From the NCBI RefSeq assembly GCF_011043735.1, contig NZ_JAAKGV010000030.1, positions 1 to 64,000 on the forward strand: a stretch of 64,000 nucleotides of DNA, written 5' to 3'. The position numbers and the translations under genes are program-made. This document shows positions 27,549-36,160 of the stretch, piece by piece. The stretch is from Methylobacterium sp. DB0501. GTDB taxonomy: Bacteria > Pseudomonadota > Alphaproteobacteria > Rhizobiales > Beijerinckiaceae. The notes under the pieces were generated by a model. It did no database searches and was not told where the DNA came from. It worked only from the letters and a program-made list of their open reading frames with translations. Each line of letters begins with the position of its first letter. Position 1 is the stretch's first letter.

Positions 27549-28652
27549 TCACTTCCCGAAATCGACCTTCGCGCCCTTCGCGACGTGCTTGGCCAGATCG
27601 CGGGCATCCCAGTTCGTGAGCCGGACGCAGCCATGCGATTCGGTCTTGCCGACCTTTTCCGGCTCCGGGGTGCCGTGGATGCCATAGCCGTCGTTGCCCG
27701 ACAGGTCGATCCAGACCACGCCGACCGGGTTGTTCGGGCCGGGCTTGATGGTGAACTTGCTCTTCGACTCGACGCCCTGGAATGCGTATTTCGGGTTGTA
27801 GGTGTAGGTCGGGTCGAAGGCGACGCCCTCGACCTTGAGGACGCCGCTCGGTGCCGGCTTCTCCTCGCTGCCGATCGAGGCGGGGTAGAGGTGCAGCAGG
27901 GTCCCGTCCTCGCCGTAGGCGCGGACCTGGAGCGCGTCCTTGTCGACCTCGATGCGGCTGACCTTCGGGGTCTCCGGCAGTTCCTTGGCGGGGATTCGCC
28001 CGGTCTCCAGAGGCGGTACCGCCGCCACCGTGATCACCGTGCCGGCCTTCGCCAGCGGCTTGTCGGGGTTCAGCGCCTCGAGCAGGCCCTTGCTCATATG
28101 GAAGCGCTCCGCCAGCATCTCGGCCGGGGACGTGTAGGACAAGGCCTTCAGGTCGGCCTGGTCCTCCATCTTCGCCGGGATCGTCTCGGCATAGGGGCCT
28201 TCGACGTCCTTCTCGGTCAGGGTGTACTGGGTCACCGCCGGATCCTGGCTGGTGCCGGACAGGGCCTGCCAGAGCGGCGCATCGATCTGGCCGGAGAAGG
28301 GCTGTCCCTTGGCCTTGGCGAAACCGGCGAGCGCGCCGCGCAGGTTGTCGCCGTCGCGCCCGTCGATGGCGCCGGGCGAGAAGCCGGCCCGGTCGAGCAG
28401 AACCTGTGTCCGGATCGTCAGCGGATCGGGCCGCTTCTCGGCGGCCTTGGAGGATTTTCTCTCGGATGATTTCGTCTCGGAGGACTTCTTGTCCGCGCCC
28501 TTGCGGTCGTCCTTGTCCGCCTCCGGCGCCCCGGCGTCGAACTGCGCCTGGTTGATCGCCTCCGGCGTCAGGGGCGTCTCCGCGGCGCCGGCCGCGCCCG
28601 CGAGCCCCATCACCAGTAGAGCCGCCCCGAGCCTCGCCGCCGCAACCCGCAT
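27549..28652 (-). CDS. L,D-transpeptidase with peptidoglycan-binding and LysM-like domains
   Basis: A 367-residue exported protein. It starts with a signal peptide (ALLVMGLAGAAGA), then a Lys/Ser/Asp-rich linker (about 45-75) with repeated KSSE/KSS units, a PG_binding_1-like segment (about 78-130), a LysM-like stretch (about 178-212), and a YkuD catalytic domain with His in YGIHGTPEP and the nucleophile Cys in SHGCVRLTNWDA. It should form 3-3 crosslinks or attach proteins to peptidoglycan. GAGACGG precedes the ATG. Confidence 0.9.
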   Translation of the reverse strand: MRVAAARLGAALLVMGLAGAAGAAETPLTPEAINQAQFDAGAPEADKDDRKGADKKSSETKSSERKSSKAAEKRPDPLTIRTQVLLDRAGFSPGAIDGRDGDNLRGALAGFAKAKGQPFSGQIDAPLWQALSGTSQDPAVTQYTLTEKDVEGPYAETIPAKMEDQADLKALSYTSPAEMLAERFHMSKGLLEALNPDKPLAKAGTVITVAAVPPLETGRIPAKELPETPKVSRIEVDKDALQVRAYGEDGTLLHLYPASIGSEEKPAPSGVLKVEGVAFDPTYTYNPKYAFQGVESKSKFTIKPGPNNPVGVVWIDLSGNDGYGIHGTPEPEKVGKTESHGCVRLTNWDARDLAKHVAKGAKVDFGK

Positions 28653-28748
28653 CTGACCGTCTCCGACAAAGCAAAGCCCGGCCCGAACGCCGCGCCGGCA
28701 GGGCTTACAAGCGTGAGAGGCCCGATCCCGTTCCCGGACGGGAGACGC

Positions 28749-29630
28749 TCATTGGCACAGGCGGTGGCCGGCGGGGCGCTCGCGCTCGTCGAGATGGAGG
28801 TGATTGGCGTGGGCGGCATCCGAGCCGGGTCCCAGAACCGTGCGGAAGAAACCGCAGGCGCGAGCCCTGACGGTCGCCTCGAACGCGGCCTCCGGCGTGC
28901 CCTCCCGCGTGGCGCCGACGGTGACCGGCGCCCTGCCCTCGAACGTGAAACCCATCACGTCGATCCCGTTGGCATAGGCGTGCTCGCTGAGCTTGGCGCT
29001 CGGATCGTGGTTCTGGCCGCGGCACTCGTAGGAACCGCCGATCTGGAATTTCTGCGGCGCCTTGCCGAGGCTGCGCTCGGCGATCACCCGCACATCGGTG
29101 CTCCAGCGCGCCAGGGCCTCGGCGGCGGTGCAGGTGAGGGTGGCGGCGGGGGCCAGGGTCACCCCGTCCGGCAGCTCGGTCACCCGCAGGGGCTTGGCCG
29201 CCCCGCACATCCCGTCCGCGAGCGGCGCCACCGATTCCGCCTTGGCGCCGAGCCGTTCGAGCCGGCGCAGGCAGGCGGTGTCGTCCGGCACGATTGTCGC
29301 GGGCGTCGGCGCCGGGCCGGAGGGGATGTCGGCGGGCCGCTCGGGCGGCAGCGGGGCCGGCTCCGGCGTCACCGGGGGCGTCTCCTTCGCGGCGTCCTTC
29401 GACGCCGGATCCTTGTCCGTCGCATCCTTGCTCGTCGCGTCCTTGGCCGCAGGCTCCTTCGTGGCAGGTTCCTTGGCCTCCTCCGGTCGCGGGGGCGGCA
29501 GGGGGACCTGATCGGCCGGGACCCGGCTCAAGGGTGGCGAAGCGGCGGGCGTCTGCGCCGCGGCCGGGATCGCCGCGAGGCCGGCTCCCAACAGCGCGGC
29601 GAGGCACTGCCCCACGATCGTCCCCGGCAT
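28749..29630 (-). CDS. Extensin-like C-terminal domain protein
   Basis: A 293-residue exported protein of the extensin-like family common in Rhizobiales. After a signal peptide (about 1-25) comes a linker of proline and of KDATSKDATDKDPASKDAAK-type repeats (about 50-70), then the extensin-like domain (about 105-293) with TACLRRLERLGA, CTAAEALARW, YECRGQ, SEHAYANGIDVMGF and HANHLHLD. The His/Asp pattern resembles D-Ala-D-Ala carboxypeptidase-type metal sites, so a murein role is likely. The start at 29630 has GGAGGG. A very long upstream in-frame extension (to 31361) is an antisense artefact of the peptidase gene. Confidence 0.85.
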   Translation of the reverse strand: MPGTIVGQCLAALLGAGLAAIPAAAQTPAASPPLSRVPADQVPLPPPRPEEAKEPATKEPAAKDATSKDATDKDPASKDAAKETPPVTPEPAPLPPERPADIPSGPAPTPATIVPDDTACLRRLERLGAKAESVAPLADGMCGAAKPLRVTELPDGVTLAPAATLTCTAAEALARWSTDVRVIAERSLGKAPQKFQIGGSYECRGQNHDPSAKLSEHAYANGIDVMGFTFEGRAPVTVGATREGTPEAAFEATVRARACGFFRTVLGPGSDAAHANHLHLDERERPAGHRLCQ

Positions 29631-29668
29631 TGCGCGCCCTCCCCTGGTCCGCTCCTCAACGGGCAGCC

Positions 29669-29712
29669 AAGCGTGACCGTTCCAAGGCGTGACCGTTCCG
29701 AGGCGTGACCGG
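29669..29712. repeat. Three tandem 15-16 bp repeats in a divergent promoter region
   Basis: The unit AGGCGTGACCGTTCC occurs three times head to tail (29669-29683, 29684-29699 and a shorter third copy to 29712) in the 159-bp gap between the divergent extensin-like and M3 peptidase genes. Direct repeats of this kind can be multiple binding sites for a regulator or slippage products. Confidence 0.6.
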
Positions 29713-29789
29713 TAGCCTGCGACCGGCCTTCGCTTGCGCCGCCCGCCCCAGGGGCTATCGTCACCCGCCACCTGAACGAGAGGACCAGC

Positions 29790-31850
29790 ATGCGCGGCGT
29801 CACGGCGGAGCACGAGCCCAACCCCTTCTCCGAGCCGGCCTGGACCACGCCGCACGGGCTGCCGCCCTTCGAGCGCATCGCGCCGGCGCATTACGAGCCG
29901 GCCTTCGAGCGGGCCCTGGCCCAGCACCTCGCCGAGATCGAGGCCATCGCCGGCAATCCAGAACCGGCGACCTTCGCCAACACGATCGAGGCGCTGGAGC
30001 GCGCGGGCCAGGCCTTGCGCCGGGTCTCCTCGACCTTCTTCAACCTCACCGGCAGCCACACCAATCCGGAGCTGCAGGCGGTGGAGCGGGCGGTGGCGCC
30101 CCGGCTCGCCCGCCACGGCAGCGCGATCTACCTCAACCCCGACCTGTGGGCGCGGGTCTCGGGCATCGTCGAGGATGGCCTGTCCGACGAGCAGAAGCGG
30201 GTGCGCGAGCGCTACCGCCTGCGCTTCCGCCGGGCCGGGGCCGAGCTCGACGCCGAGGCAAAGGAGCGCATGGCCGCCATCGCGGCGCGGCTCGCCGAGC
30301 TCGGCACCCAGTTCAGCCAGAACCTGCTCGCCGACGAGGGCGCGTTCACTCTCGAGCTCGACGGCGAGGGAGACCTCGCCGGCCTGCCGCCCTTCCTGCG
30401 CGCCGCGGCCGGTCGCGCCGCCGAGGAGCGCGGGCTGGCCGGGCGCCACGTCGTCACCCTGTCGCGCTCGCTGATCGAGCCGTTCCTGGTCTTCTCGACC
30501 AACCGCGCCTTGCGCGAGCGCGCCTACGCCGCCTGGATCCGCCGCGGCGAGAATGGCGGCGACACCGACAACCGGGCGATCATCACCGAGACCCTGCGTC
30601 TGCGCGCCGAGCGCGCCCGCCTCCTCGGTTATCCGAGCTACGCCGCCTATCGCCTCGACGACACCATGGCGGGCAGCGCCGAGGCCGCGGTCGGGCTGCT
30701 GGAGGAGGTCTGGGCGCCGGCGCGCCGGCGGGCCGAGGCCGAGCGCGACCGGCTCCAGGCGCTGGCCCGCGAGGACGGCCAGACCGCGCCCCTCGCGCCG
30801 TGGGACTGGCGCCACTACGCCGAGCGCCTGCGCCGGCGCGAGCACGCCCTCGACGAGGGCGAGATCAAGCCGTACCTGCCCCTCGAGGGCATGATCCAGG
30901 CCGCCTTCGACACCGCGCACCGCCTGTTCGGCCTCTCCTTCACCGAACTCCAGGACGCGCCGCGCTATCACCCGGAGGTACGGGCCTGGGAGGTCGCCGA
31001 CCGCGACGGGCATCTGGTCGGGCTGTTCCTCGGCGATTACTTCGCGCGGCCGAGCAAGCGCTCGGGCGCCTGGATGAGCGGCTTCCGCTCGCAGGAGCGC
31101 CTCGCCGGCGAGATCACGCCGATCATCGTCAACGTGATGAACTTCGCCAAGGGGGCCGAGGACGAGCCGGCGCTCCTGTCCTTCGACGATGCCCGCACGC
31201 TGTTCCACGAATTCGGCCACGCCCTGCACGGCCTCTTGTCGAACGTGACCTACCCGGTGCTCGCCGGCACCGCGGTGGCGGGCGACTTCGTCGAGCTGCC
31301 GTCGCAGCTCTACGAGCATTGGCTGGAGCAGCCCGAGGTGCTGCGCGCCCATGCCCGCCACTACCGCACCGGCGAACCGATGCCCGAGGACTTGCTGCGC
31401 CGGCTGCTCGCCGCCCGCACCTTCAACCAGGGCTTCGCCACGGTGGAATATACGGCATCGGCCATCGTCGACCTCGACCTACACCTGTCGGGCGAGGCCG
31501 AATCCGGCATCGATCCCCTCGCCTTCGAGGCCGAGTCGCTGCGGCGGATCGGCATGCCGGCCGAGATCGCGATGCGCCACCGCACGCCGCACTTCCAGCA
31601 CATCTTCGCCGGGGAAGGCTACGCGGCCGGCTATTACAGCTATCTCTGGTCCGAGGTGCTGGACGCCGACGCCTTCGACGCCTTCCGGGAGGCCGGCAAC
31701 ATCTTCGATCCGGCCACTGCCGAGCGCCTGCGCACCTACGTCTACGGCGCCGGGAACTTGCGCGACGCCCGCAGCGCCTACACGGCGTTCCGCGGACGCC
31801 TGCCGAGCACCGCGCCGCTCCTGCGCAAGCGGGGGCTGGCGGCGGCGTAG
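29790..31850 (+). CDS. dcp: M3 family metallopeptidase (peptidyl-dipeptidase Dcp / oligopeptidase A type)
   Basis: A 686-residue zinc peptidase acting on short peptides. The metal motif HEFGH is at 473-477, with the third ligand Glu in the usual downstream block near FVELPSQLYEHW. N-terminal helices (PPFERIAPAHYEPAF, ANTIEALERAG) and the C-terminal YAAGYYSYLWSEVLDADAF block are family-typical. Length matches Dcp and PrlC, which cannot be separated by eye. GAGAGGA precedes the ATG. No signal peptide, so cytoplasmic. Confidence 0.92.
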   Translation: MRGVTAEHEPNPFSEPAWTTPHGLPPFERIAPAHYEPAFERALAQHLAEIEAIAGNPEPATFANTIEALERAGQALRRVSSTFFNLTGSHTNPELQAVERAVAPRLARHGSAIYLNPDLWARVSGIVEDGLSDEQKRVRERYRLRFRRAGAELDAEAKERMAAIAARLAELGTQFSQNLLADEGAFTLELDGEGDLAGLPPFLRAAAGRAAEERGLAGRHVVTLSRSLIEPFLVFSTNRALRERAYAAWIRRGENGGDTDNRAIITETLRLRAERARLLGYPSYAAYRLDDTMAGSAEAAVGLLEEVWAPARRRAEAERDRLQALAREDGQTAPLAPWDWRHYAERLRRREHALDEGEIKPYLPLEGMIQAAFDTAHRLFGLSFTELQDAPRYHPEVRAWEVADRDGHLVGLFLGDYFARPSKRSGAWMSGFRSQERLAGEITPIIVNVMNFAKGAEDEPALLSFDDARTLFHEFGHALHGLLSNVTYPVLAGTAVAGDFVELPSQLYEHWLEQPEVLRAHARHYRTGEPMPEDLLRRLLAARTFNQGFATVEYTASAIVDLDLHLSGEAESGIDPLAFEAESLRRIGMPAEIAMRHRTPHFQHIFAGEGYAAGYYSYLWSEVLDADAFDAFREAGNIFDPATAERLRTYVYGAGNLRDARSAYTAFRGRLPSTAPLLRKRGLAAA

Positions 31851-31854
31851 GCCG

Positions 31855-32622
31855 TCAGCGGCGCAGCAGCCTTCCGACTCCCGCCGCCGCCGCCAGCCAC
31901 GCGGCATCGGCCAGGAAGGCGAGCGCCGCGGCGGCGGCCGCACCCTGGACCAGCGCCAGGGTGTTCTGGTTCTGCAGCCCGACGACGATCGGGGTGCCGA
32001 GGGTCTGGGCGCCGGCGAGCGCCCCGATCGCGGCGGTCGCCACCGCCAGCACCAGCACCACCCTCAGCGCCTCCAGGATCGGCCCGGCGGCGAGGGGCAG
32101 TTCCACCCGCAGCAGCGTCTGCGCCGGGGTGAGGCCCAGCGCGGTCGCGGCCCGGCGCACGTCGTCGGGCACGGTGGCGAGCGCGCCGACGGTGCCGCGC
32201 ATCACCGGCATCAGCCCGTAGGCGGCGAGCGCCAGCAGGATCGGCGGTGCGCCGAAGCCGAGCACCGGCAGGGCGAGCGCCACGATCACCACCGGCGGCG
32301 CGGCTTGCGCGGCGGCGGCCAGGGTGTCGAGGGTGGCGCGCAAGGACGCGCCGGCCGCCCGGGTCGCCAGGATGCCCAGCGCGAGCCCGGCCCCGCCGGC
32401 GAGGGCGAACCCCGCCAGTGCCAGGACGAGGTGCTGGCGGGCGAGCCAGGCGAGGCGCCCGGCCGGTACCGGCGTGCCGGCCTGCAGGCCGAGGATGCGG
32501 ACGACGAACCCGGCGACCTCCGGCAGGCTGAGCACCGCGAGGGCGAGGCCGAGGAGGAGCGGCGCCAGGGCGCCGCGACCGGCGCGGGTCATGCCGTCTC
32601 TGATCATGCCGTCTCTGATCAT
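31855..32622 (-). CDS. yehW: YehW-type osmoprotectant ABC permease
   Basis: A 255-residue permease with about six membrane segments and the binding-protein-dependent transport loop (RRAATALGLTPAQTLLRVELPLAAGPIL). It fits YehW (about 243 residues), the smaller permease of YehWXYZ glycine betaine importers. The ATG at 32622 overlaps the yehY stop in ATGA and follows GGAGAG. Because of a 15-bp tandem repeat, two more in-frame ATG codons (32607, 32592) could also start it, giving zero, one or two MIRDG units. The YehX ATPase gene expected next to it is absent. It ends 4 bp from the convergent dcp stop. Confidence 0.85.
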   Translation of the reverse strand: MIRDGMIRDGMTRAGRGALAPLLLGLALAVLSLPEVAGFVVRILGLQAGTPVPAGRLAWLARQHLVLALAGFALAGGAGLALGILATRAAGASLRATLDTLAAAAQAAPPVVIVALALPVLGFGAPPILLALAAYGLMPVMRGTVGALATVPDDVRRAATALGLTPAQTLLRVELPLAAGPILEALRVVLVLAVATAAIGALAGAQTLGTPIVVGLQNQNTLALVQGAAAAAALAFLADAAWLAAAAGVGRLLRR

Positions 32623-32631
32623 GCCGTCTCT
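32591..32631. repeat. 15-bp tandem repeat spanning the yehY-yehW junction
   Basis: ATGCCGTCTCTGATC is repeated 2.7 times without mismatch (32591-32605, 32606-32620, 32621-32631). On the minus strand each unit supplies an AGAGA-like ribosome site and an ATG. Copy-number change would be in frame, changing the number of MIRDG repeats and start codons, not the reading frame. Confidence 0.85.
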
Positions 32632-33779
32632 CCTGCAATCCTCGCTCCCGTGAGGAGGGCGAGCCCGGCATCGACCGCGAGCGCCAGGCCGATCACCGGC
32701 AGCGCCCCGAGCAGGATCAGGTCCTGGGCGAACTGTGCCATGCCCTCGAACACCACCGCCCCGAGCCCGCCCGCTCCGACGAGGCCGCCGAGGGTGGCGA
32801 GCCCGATGCTCTGTACCGCCGCGACCCGGAGCGCTCCGATCAGCACCGGTGCCCCGAGGGGCAGGCGCACCCGCAGCAGCACCTGGCGGGGCGTGAGCCC
32901 CATGGCGCGCGCGGCGGCGAGCACGTCTGGATCCACCCCCGCGAGGCCGGCGGCGAGGCCGCGGACCAGCGGCAGGCCGAGATAGGCGGCGGTGCCGATC
33001 ACCGCCGGGGTCGGGCCGATGGCGGCAAGGCCCACGCTGCGCAGGGCCGGCACCAGCGCGAGCAGCGCCGAGAGGCCCGCCACCAGGGCGGCGAAGAGCG
33101 CGAGCGCCGGTACGACCTGGATCCCGTTGAGAAGCCCGTCGGCGAGGCGCGAGGCCGGCCCGCCGCGCAGGTGCAGGAGCGCCAGGGGTCCCGCGACGAC
33201 CAGGGCCAGCGCCAGCGACGCCCCGGCCAGCCCGAGATGCTGCACGAAGGCCGTCCCGATCGAGGCCGCCCGCGCACGGTACTCGACGGCGAGCGACAGG
33301 GCGTCGAGGAAGTCGGCCAGGCCGGCGAGGGTGCTCAGCCCGACGAGGAGCAGGACGGCGACGAAGCCGCCGCGGCGCGGCAGCGCCGCGCGGGCGGATT
33401 CCGCCACGAGGCCCGCGAGGGCGAGGCCGGCGAGCCATGCCCCCGAGCCGAGGGCGGCACGGGCGGCCGGCGGCTGCCCGGCGACGAGGTCGGCCGCCGC
33501 CCGCCCGGCCCCGAGGAGCAGCGCCCCCCAGGCGGCGAGCGATACCGCAAGGGCGATCCCCGCGCGCCCGGGCCGCCCCGGCCCGGCGAGGAGCCAGGCG
33601 GCGGCGACCGCGAGCATCCCGGCCGCGGCGCCGGACAGCCCGCAGCCGACGGGACTCCCGGGGACGAGGCGGTTCGGCGCCAGGGTGAGGAACGGCAGTC
33701 CGGCGAGGCTCGCGACGGCGAGGGCGGCAAGAGCGGTGGGAAGCCAGGCGGCGGGCCGGACCGGGACGGAGGGCGTCAT
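32619..33779 (-). CDS. yehY: YehY-type osmoprotectant ABC permease
   Basis: A 386-residue permease, close to the 385 of E. coli YehY. It has an extra N-terminal set of hydrophobic segments (about 10-150) before the transporter domain with loop ARAMGLTPRQVLLRVRLPLGAPVL (about 295-320) and a final GGLGAVVFEGMAQF motif. It overlaps the binding-protein gene by 4 bp upstream (ATGA at 33776-33779) and yehW by 4 bp downstream, so all three are co-translated. Confidence 0.88.
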   Translation of the reverse strand: MTPSVPVRPAAWLPTALAALAVASLAGLPFLTLAPNRLVPGSPVGCGLSGAAAGMLAVAAAWLLAGPGRPGRAGIALAVSLAAWGALLLGAGRAAADLVAGQPPAARAALGSGAWLAGLALAGLVAESARAALPRRGGFVAVLLLVGLSTLAGLADFLDALSLAVEYRARAASIGTAFVQHLGLAGASLALALVVAGPLALLHLRGGPASRLADGLLNGIQVVPALALFAALVAGLSALLALVPALRSVGLAAIGPTPAVIGTAAYLGLPLVRGLAAGLAGVDPDVLAAARAMGLTPRQVLLRVRLPLGAPVLIGALRVAAVQSIGLATLGGLVGAGGLGAVVFEGMAQFAQDLILLGALPVIGLALAVDAGLALLTGARIAGETA

Positions 33780-34759
33780 GAGGGGAGCGTTCCGAGATAG
33801 CGCCGGGCGACCGTCTCCGGCGTGTCGCCGTCCACGGCGATCTGCGCGTTCAGGCGCCGCAGGATCGGCAGGTCCAGGCCGGCGAACAGCCGGTCGAGAA
33901 CCGGCCCGATCTCCGGGTGGCGGACGAGGACGGTGGTGCGGATCACAGGGGCCGGCTCGTACACGATCTGCGCCCCGGCGGGATCGCTCATCACCACCAC
34001 GTCGAGGGCGGCGATCGCCCCGTCGGTGCCGTAGACCATGCCGGCATTGACCCCGCTGATTCCCTGCGCCGCCGCCCGCAGGGTGACGGCGGTGTCGCCG
34101 CCCGGCAGCATGACGATCCGCTCCCGCGGCATCGTGAAATCATAGGCCTGCTCGAAGGACGGCAAGGCGGCGGGGCTTTCTACGAACTCCGCCGAGGCGG
34201 CAAGCTCGATCAGTCCGCGGCGGACCGCGCCGGCGAAATCCGCCATCGTGGCGAGGCGCTCGGCCCGGGCGAGACCGCCCTGCACGGCGATCTGCCAGGT
34301 GTTGTTGGCCGGCGCCGCCTTCAGCCAGGTGAGGCCGTGCCTCGCATCGAAGTCCTTGGCCGCCGCATAGGCGCTGTCGGCCCGGCGCCAGACCGGATCC
34401 GAATCGGTGCCGGAGAAGAAGGCGGCGTTGCCGGTATATTCGGGATAGACGTCGATCTCGCCCGCGGTCAGCGCGGTGCGCACGATGCGGGTCGGGCCGA
34501 GCTGGAGCCGGGCCGCCACCGGCACGCCGAGTCGCCGCAGGACCATCACGATCAGGTGGCCGAGGAGCGCCCCCTCCCCGTCGACCTTCGAGGCCACGAC
34601 GACCGGCCTGTCGGCCTGCGCCGGGGTGGCGGCCGCCCGTCCCGACAGGGCCGCCGCGAGCGCGGCCACCCCGCCCCCCGCGATCAGGCGTCGGCGATTC
34701 AAGGGGCGGGGAGTATTGCGGCGCCGCTGCATCGCGTCCCATGTCCGTGCGCTTGACAT
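33776..34759 (-). CDS. osmF: OsmF/YehZ-type substrate-binding protein
   Basis: A 327-residue periplasmic binding protein for glycine betaine or a similar osmolyte. An Arg-rich Tat-like signal (NRRRLIAGGGVAALAAALSG) precedes the mature domain, which has VVVASKVDGEGALLG, GPTRIVRTALTAGEIDVYPEYTG (the YehZ-family ligand region) and NNTWQIAV. The start at 34759 has GGAAAGG; an ATG nine codons later (MQRRRN) would place the Arg-rich motif closer to the start. It diverges from the response regulator gene at 34936. Confidence 0.88.
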   Translation of the reverse strand: MSSARTWDAMQRRRNTPRPLNRRRLIAGGGVAALAAALSGRAAATPAQADRPVVVASKVDGEGALLGHLIVMVLRRLGVPVAARLQLGPTRIVRTALTAGEIDVYPEYTGNAAFFSGTDSDPVWRRADSAYAAAKDFDARHGLTWLKAAPANNTWQIAVQGGLARAERLATMADFAGAVRRGLIELAASAEFVESPAALPSFEQAYDFTMPRERIVMLPGGDTAVTLRAAAQGISGVNAGMVYGTDGAIAALDVVVMSDPAGAQIVYEPAPVIRTTVLVRHPEIGPVLDRLFAGLDLPILRRLNAQIAVDGDTPETVARRYLGTLPS

Positions 34760-34935
34760 GTCTGCCTTTCCGGGCGACGGCTCACCGGCGCAGGCCTCGT
34801 CTGCCGGCGCGGCCCCGCTTGGGTTGCGGGTGGATGGAATGGTGGATGGAGTTCCTGGCGGCCCCGCGGCTTCCGCGGCGACAGGGACGGTTCGGTGGGG
34901 CCTCGGTGCGGGGCGTTGAGGGAAAGAACTCCGGC

Positions 34936-35325
34936 GTGGGCACGGAAACAAGCGAAGACCTCCTGAACGGTGCCCGCGTCCTCGTGGTGGAGGACGAAGC
35001 GGCGATCTCGATGCTGTTGGAGGACATGCTTCTCGATTTCGGCTGCGAGGTCGTGGGTCCGGCGGCCCGCCTGAGCAAGGCGCTCGAGATGGCCGAGACC
35101 GAGAGCTTCGTGGTCGCGATCCTCGACGTCAACGTCGCCGGCGAGCCGATCTACCCCGTGGCCGAGGCGATCGTGCGCCGCGGCCTGCCCCTCGTCTTCT
35201 CCACCGGCTATGGCGGCGCCGGCATCCGCGAGCCGTTCCGCGATCGCCCGGTGGTGCAGAAGCCGTTCAGCCAGCAGGACCTCAAGCGCACCCTGATCGC
35301 CGCGATCGCGGCGGCAGCGGGCTGA
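34936..35325 (+). CDS. Single-domain response regulator
   Basis: A 129-residue CheY-like receiver with no output domain. The acidic pocket is Glu19-Asp20, the phospho-acceptor is Asp64 in AILDVNVAG, and the Lys is in VVQKPFS. The GTG start has GAGGGAAAG upstream. Receivers of this subtype often pair with HWE/HisKA_2 kinases in alphaproteobacteria. It sits alone, divergent from the osmF operon. Its partner kinase is not next to it; the light-sensing kinase at 1280 is a speculative candidate. Confidence 0.85.
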   Translation: MGTETSEDLLNGARVLVVEDEAAISMLLEDMLLDFGCEVVGPAARLSKALEMAETESFVVAILDVNVAGEPIYPVAEAIVRRGLPLVFSTGYGGAGIREPFRDRPVVQKPFSQQDLKRTLIAAIAAAAG

Positions 35326-35354
35326 GTTCGCACGCGCATCGACAATTCGCCATC

Positions 35355-35391
35355 GTCATTCCAGGGCCGCGAAAGCGGAGCCCTGAATGAC
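35355..35391. repeat. REP-like palindrome, copy 3
   Basis: GTCATTCCAGGGC and GCCCTGAATGAC pair with small mismatches around an inner GCGAAAGC loop. It lies between two convergent genes (response regulator and zinc ribbon protein) and belongs to the same family as 20333 and 27456. Confidence 0.6.
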
Positions 35392-35469
35392 ATGGATGGT
35401 GTCACTCGCCCTTGGGAATCACCAAGCGAGTCGGGACGGCGTCGCGTCGGCCGCGCGCCGACGCCGCCT

Positions 35470-35685
35470 TCAGCAGATCGACGGAACCCTTGCCCCGACC
35501 GAGCGCCGCTCGGCCGGCTCGGGGCGCTCGGCTGCCTCCTGCGCCTCGACGCGGCGCTTGAACGCACCCCAGGCCATCAGCGTGCAGCCGCAACCGTCGC
35601 ACTGGATCAGGGCGTCGTCCTTCAGCTCCGCCGGAAGACGGACCGCCGGGGAGCCGCAGGACTCGCATCCGAAACCGCTGCGCAT
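35470..35685 (-). CDS. Small zinc ribbon protein
   Basis: A 71-residue protein with CESC at about residues 7-10 and CDGC at about 28-31 (plus a third Cys directly after), the pattern of a four-cysteine zinc ribbon, and a charged C-terminal tail. A GGGGAG site precedes the ATG at 35685; the opening extends 26 more codons to 35763. Function unknown; such proteins may bind RNA, DNA or act as metal-holding adaptors. Confidence 0.65.
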   Translation of the reverse strand: MRSGFGCESCGSPAVRLPAELKDDALIQCDGCGCTLMAWGAFKRRVEAQEAAERPEPAERRSVGARVPSIC

Positions 35686-35776
35686 CGTGTGACTCCCCCT
35701 CCTCCGCGACGACGTGATGCCGGCGAGCTTAGCCATGTTGCGCTGCACGCAAGATGAACGCAATCGCCGAAAAACG

Positions 35777-36160
35777 CTACGCGTCCAGCTCGAAGACCGA
35801 GACGACGTGCCGGGGCCAGTGTCCCGGCGCCACGAACACCGCGTCGGCCCGCAGGGTGAGGCCCGCGCTCCAGGGCGCGCGGGCGATCCAGGCCCGCGCC
35901 GCGCGTGAGAACAGCCGGCGCTTGCGGGCGTCGATCGCCACCTGGGCCGCCTCCAGGGTCGGCCTGGCCTTGACCTCGACGAACGCCACGACGCCGCCGC
36001 GGCGCACGATCAGGTCGATCTCGCCGCCGCCGAGGGAGACGCGCCAGGCCAGGGGCCGATAGCCCTTCAGCATGAGGGCGAGGGCCGCCAGCCACTCGGC
36101 CCGGCGTCCGCGCACGAAGGTCAGCCGGCGCCGGCGCGCGGCCTCAGGCGTCGTCGGCAT
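35777..36160 (-). CDS. yraN: YraN/UPF0102 family endonuclease-like protein
   Basis: A 127-residue protein with the YraN core: RGRRAEWLAALALMLKGYR, GGGEIDLIVRRGGVVAFVEVKAR, and ARKRRLFSRAARAWI. The D-(x)n-E-V-K pattern is that of a Holliday-junction-resolvase/restriction nuclease fold, although activity is unproven in the family. The start at 36160 overlaps the rsmI stop by 17 bp. The rsmI-yraN pair is widespread in bacteria. Confidence 0.9.
   Translation of the reverse strand: MPTTPEAARRRRLTFVRGRRAEWLAALALMLKGYRPLAWRVSLGGGEIDLIVRRGGVVAFVEVKARPTLEAAQVAIDARKRRLFSRAARAWIARAPWSAGLTLRADAVFVAPGHWPRHVVSVFELDA

Noticed and set aside
29631..31361. Long 5' extension of the extensin-like frame
   Set aside because: It is antisense to the M3 peptidase gene; the signal peptide and GGAGGG at 29630 mark the true start.
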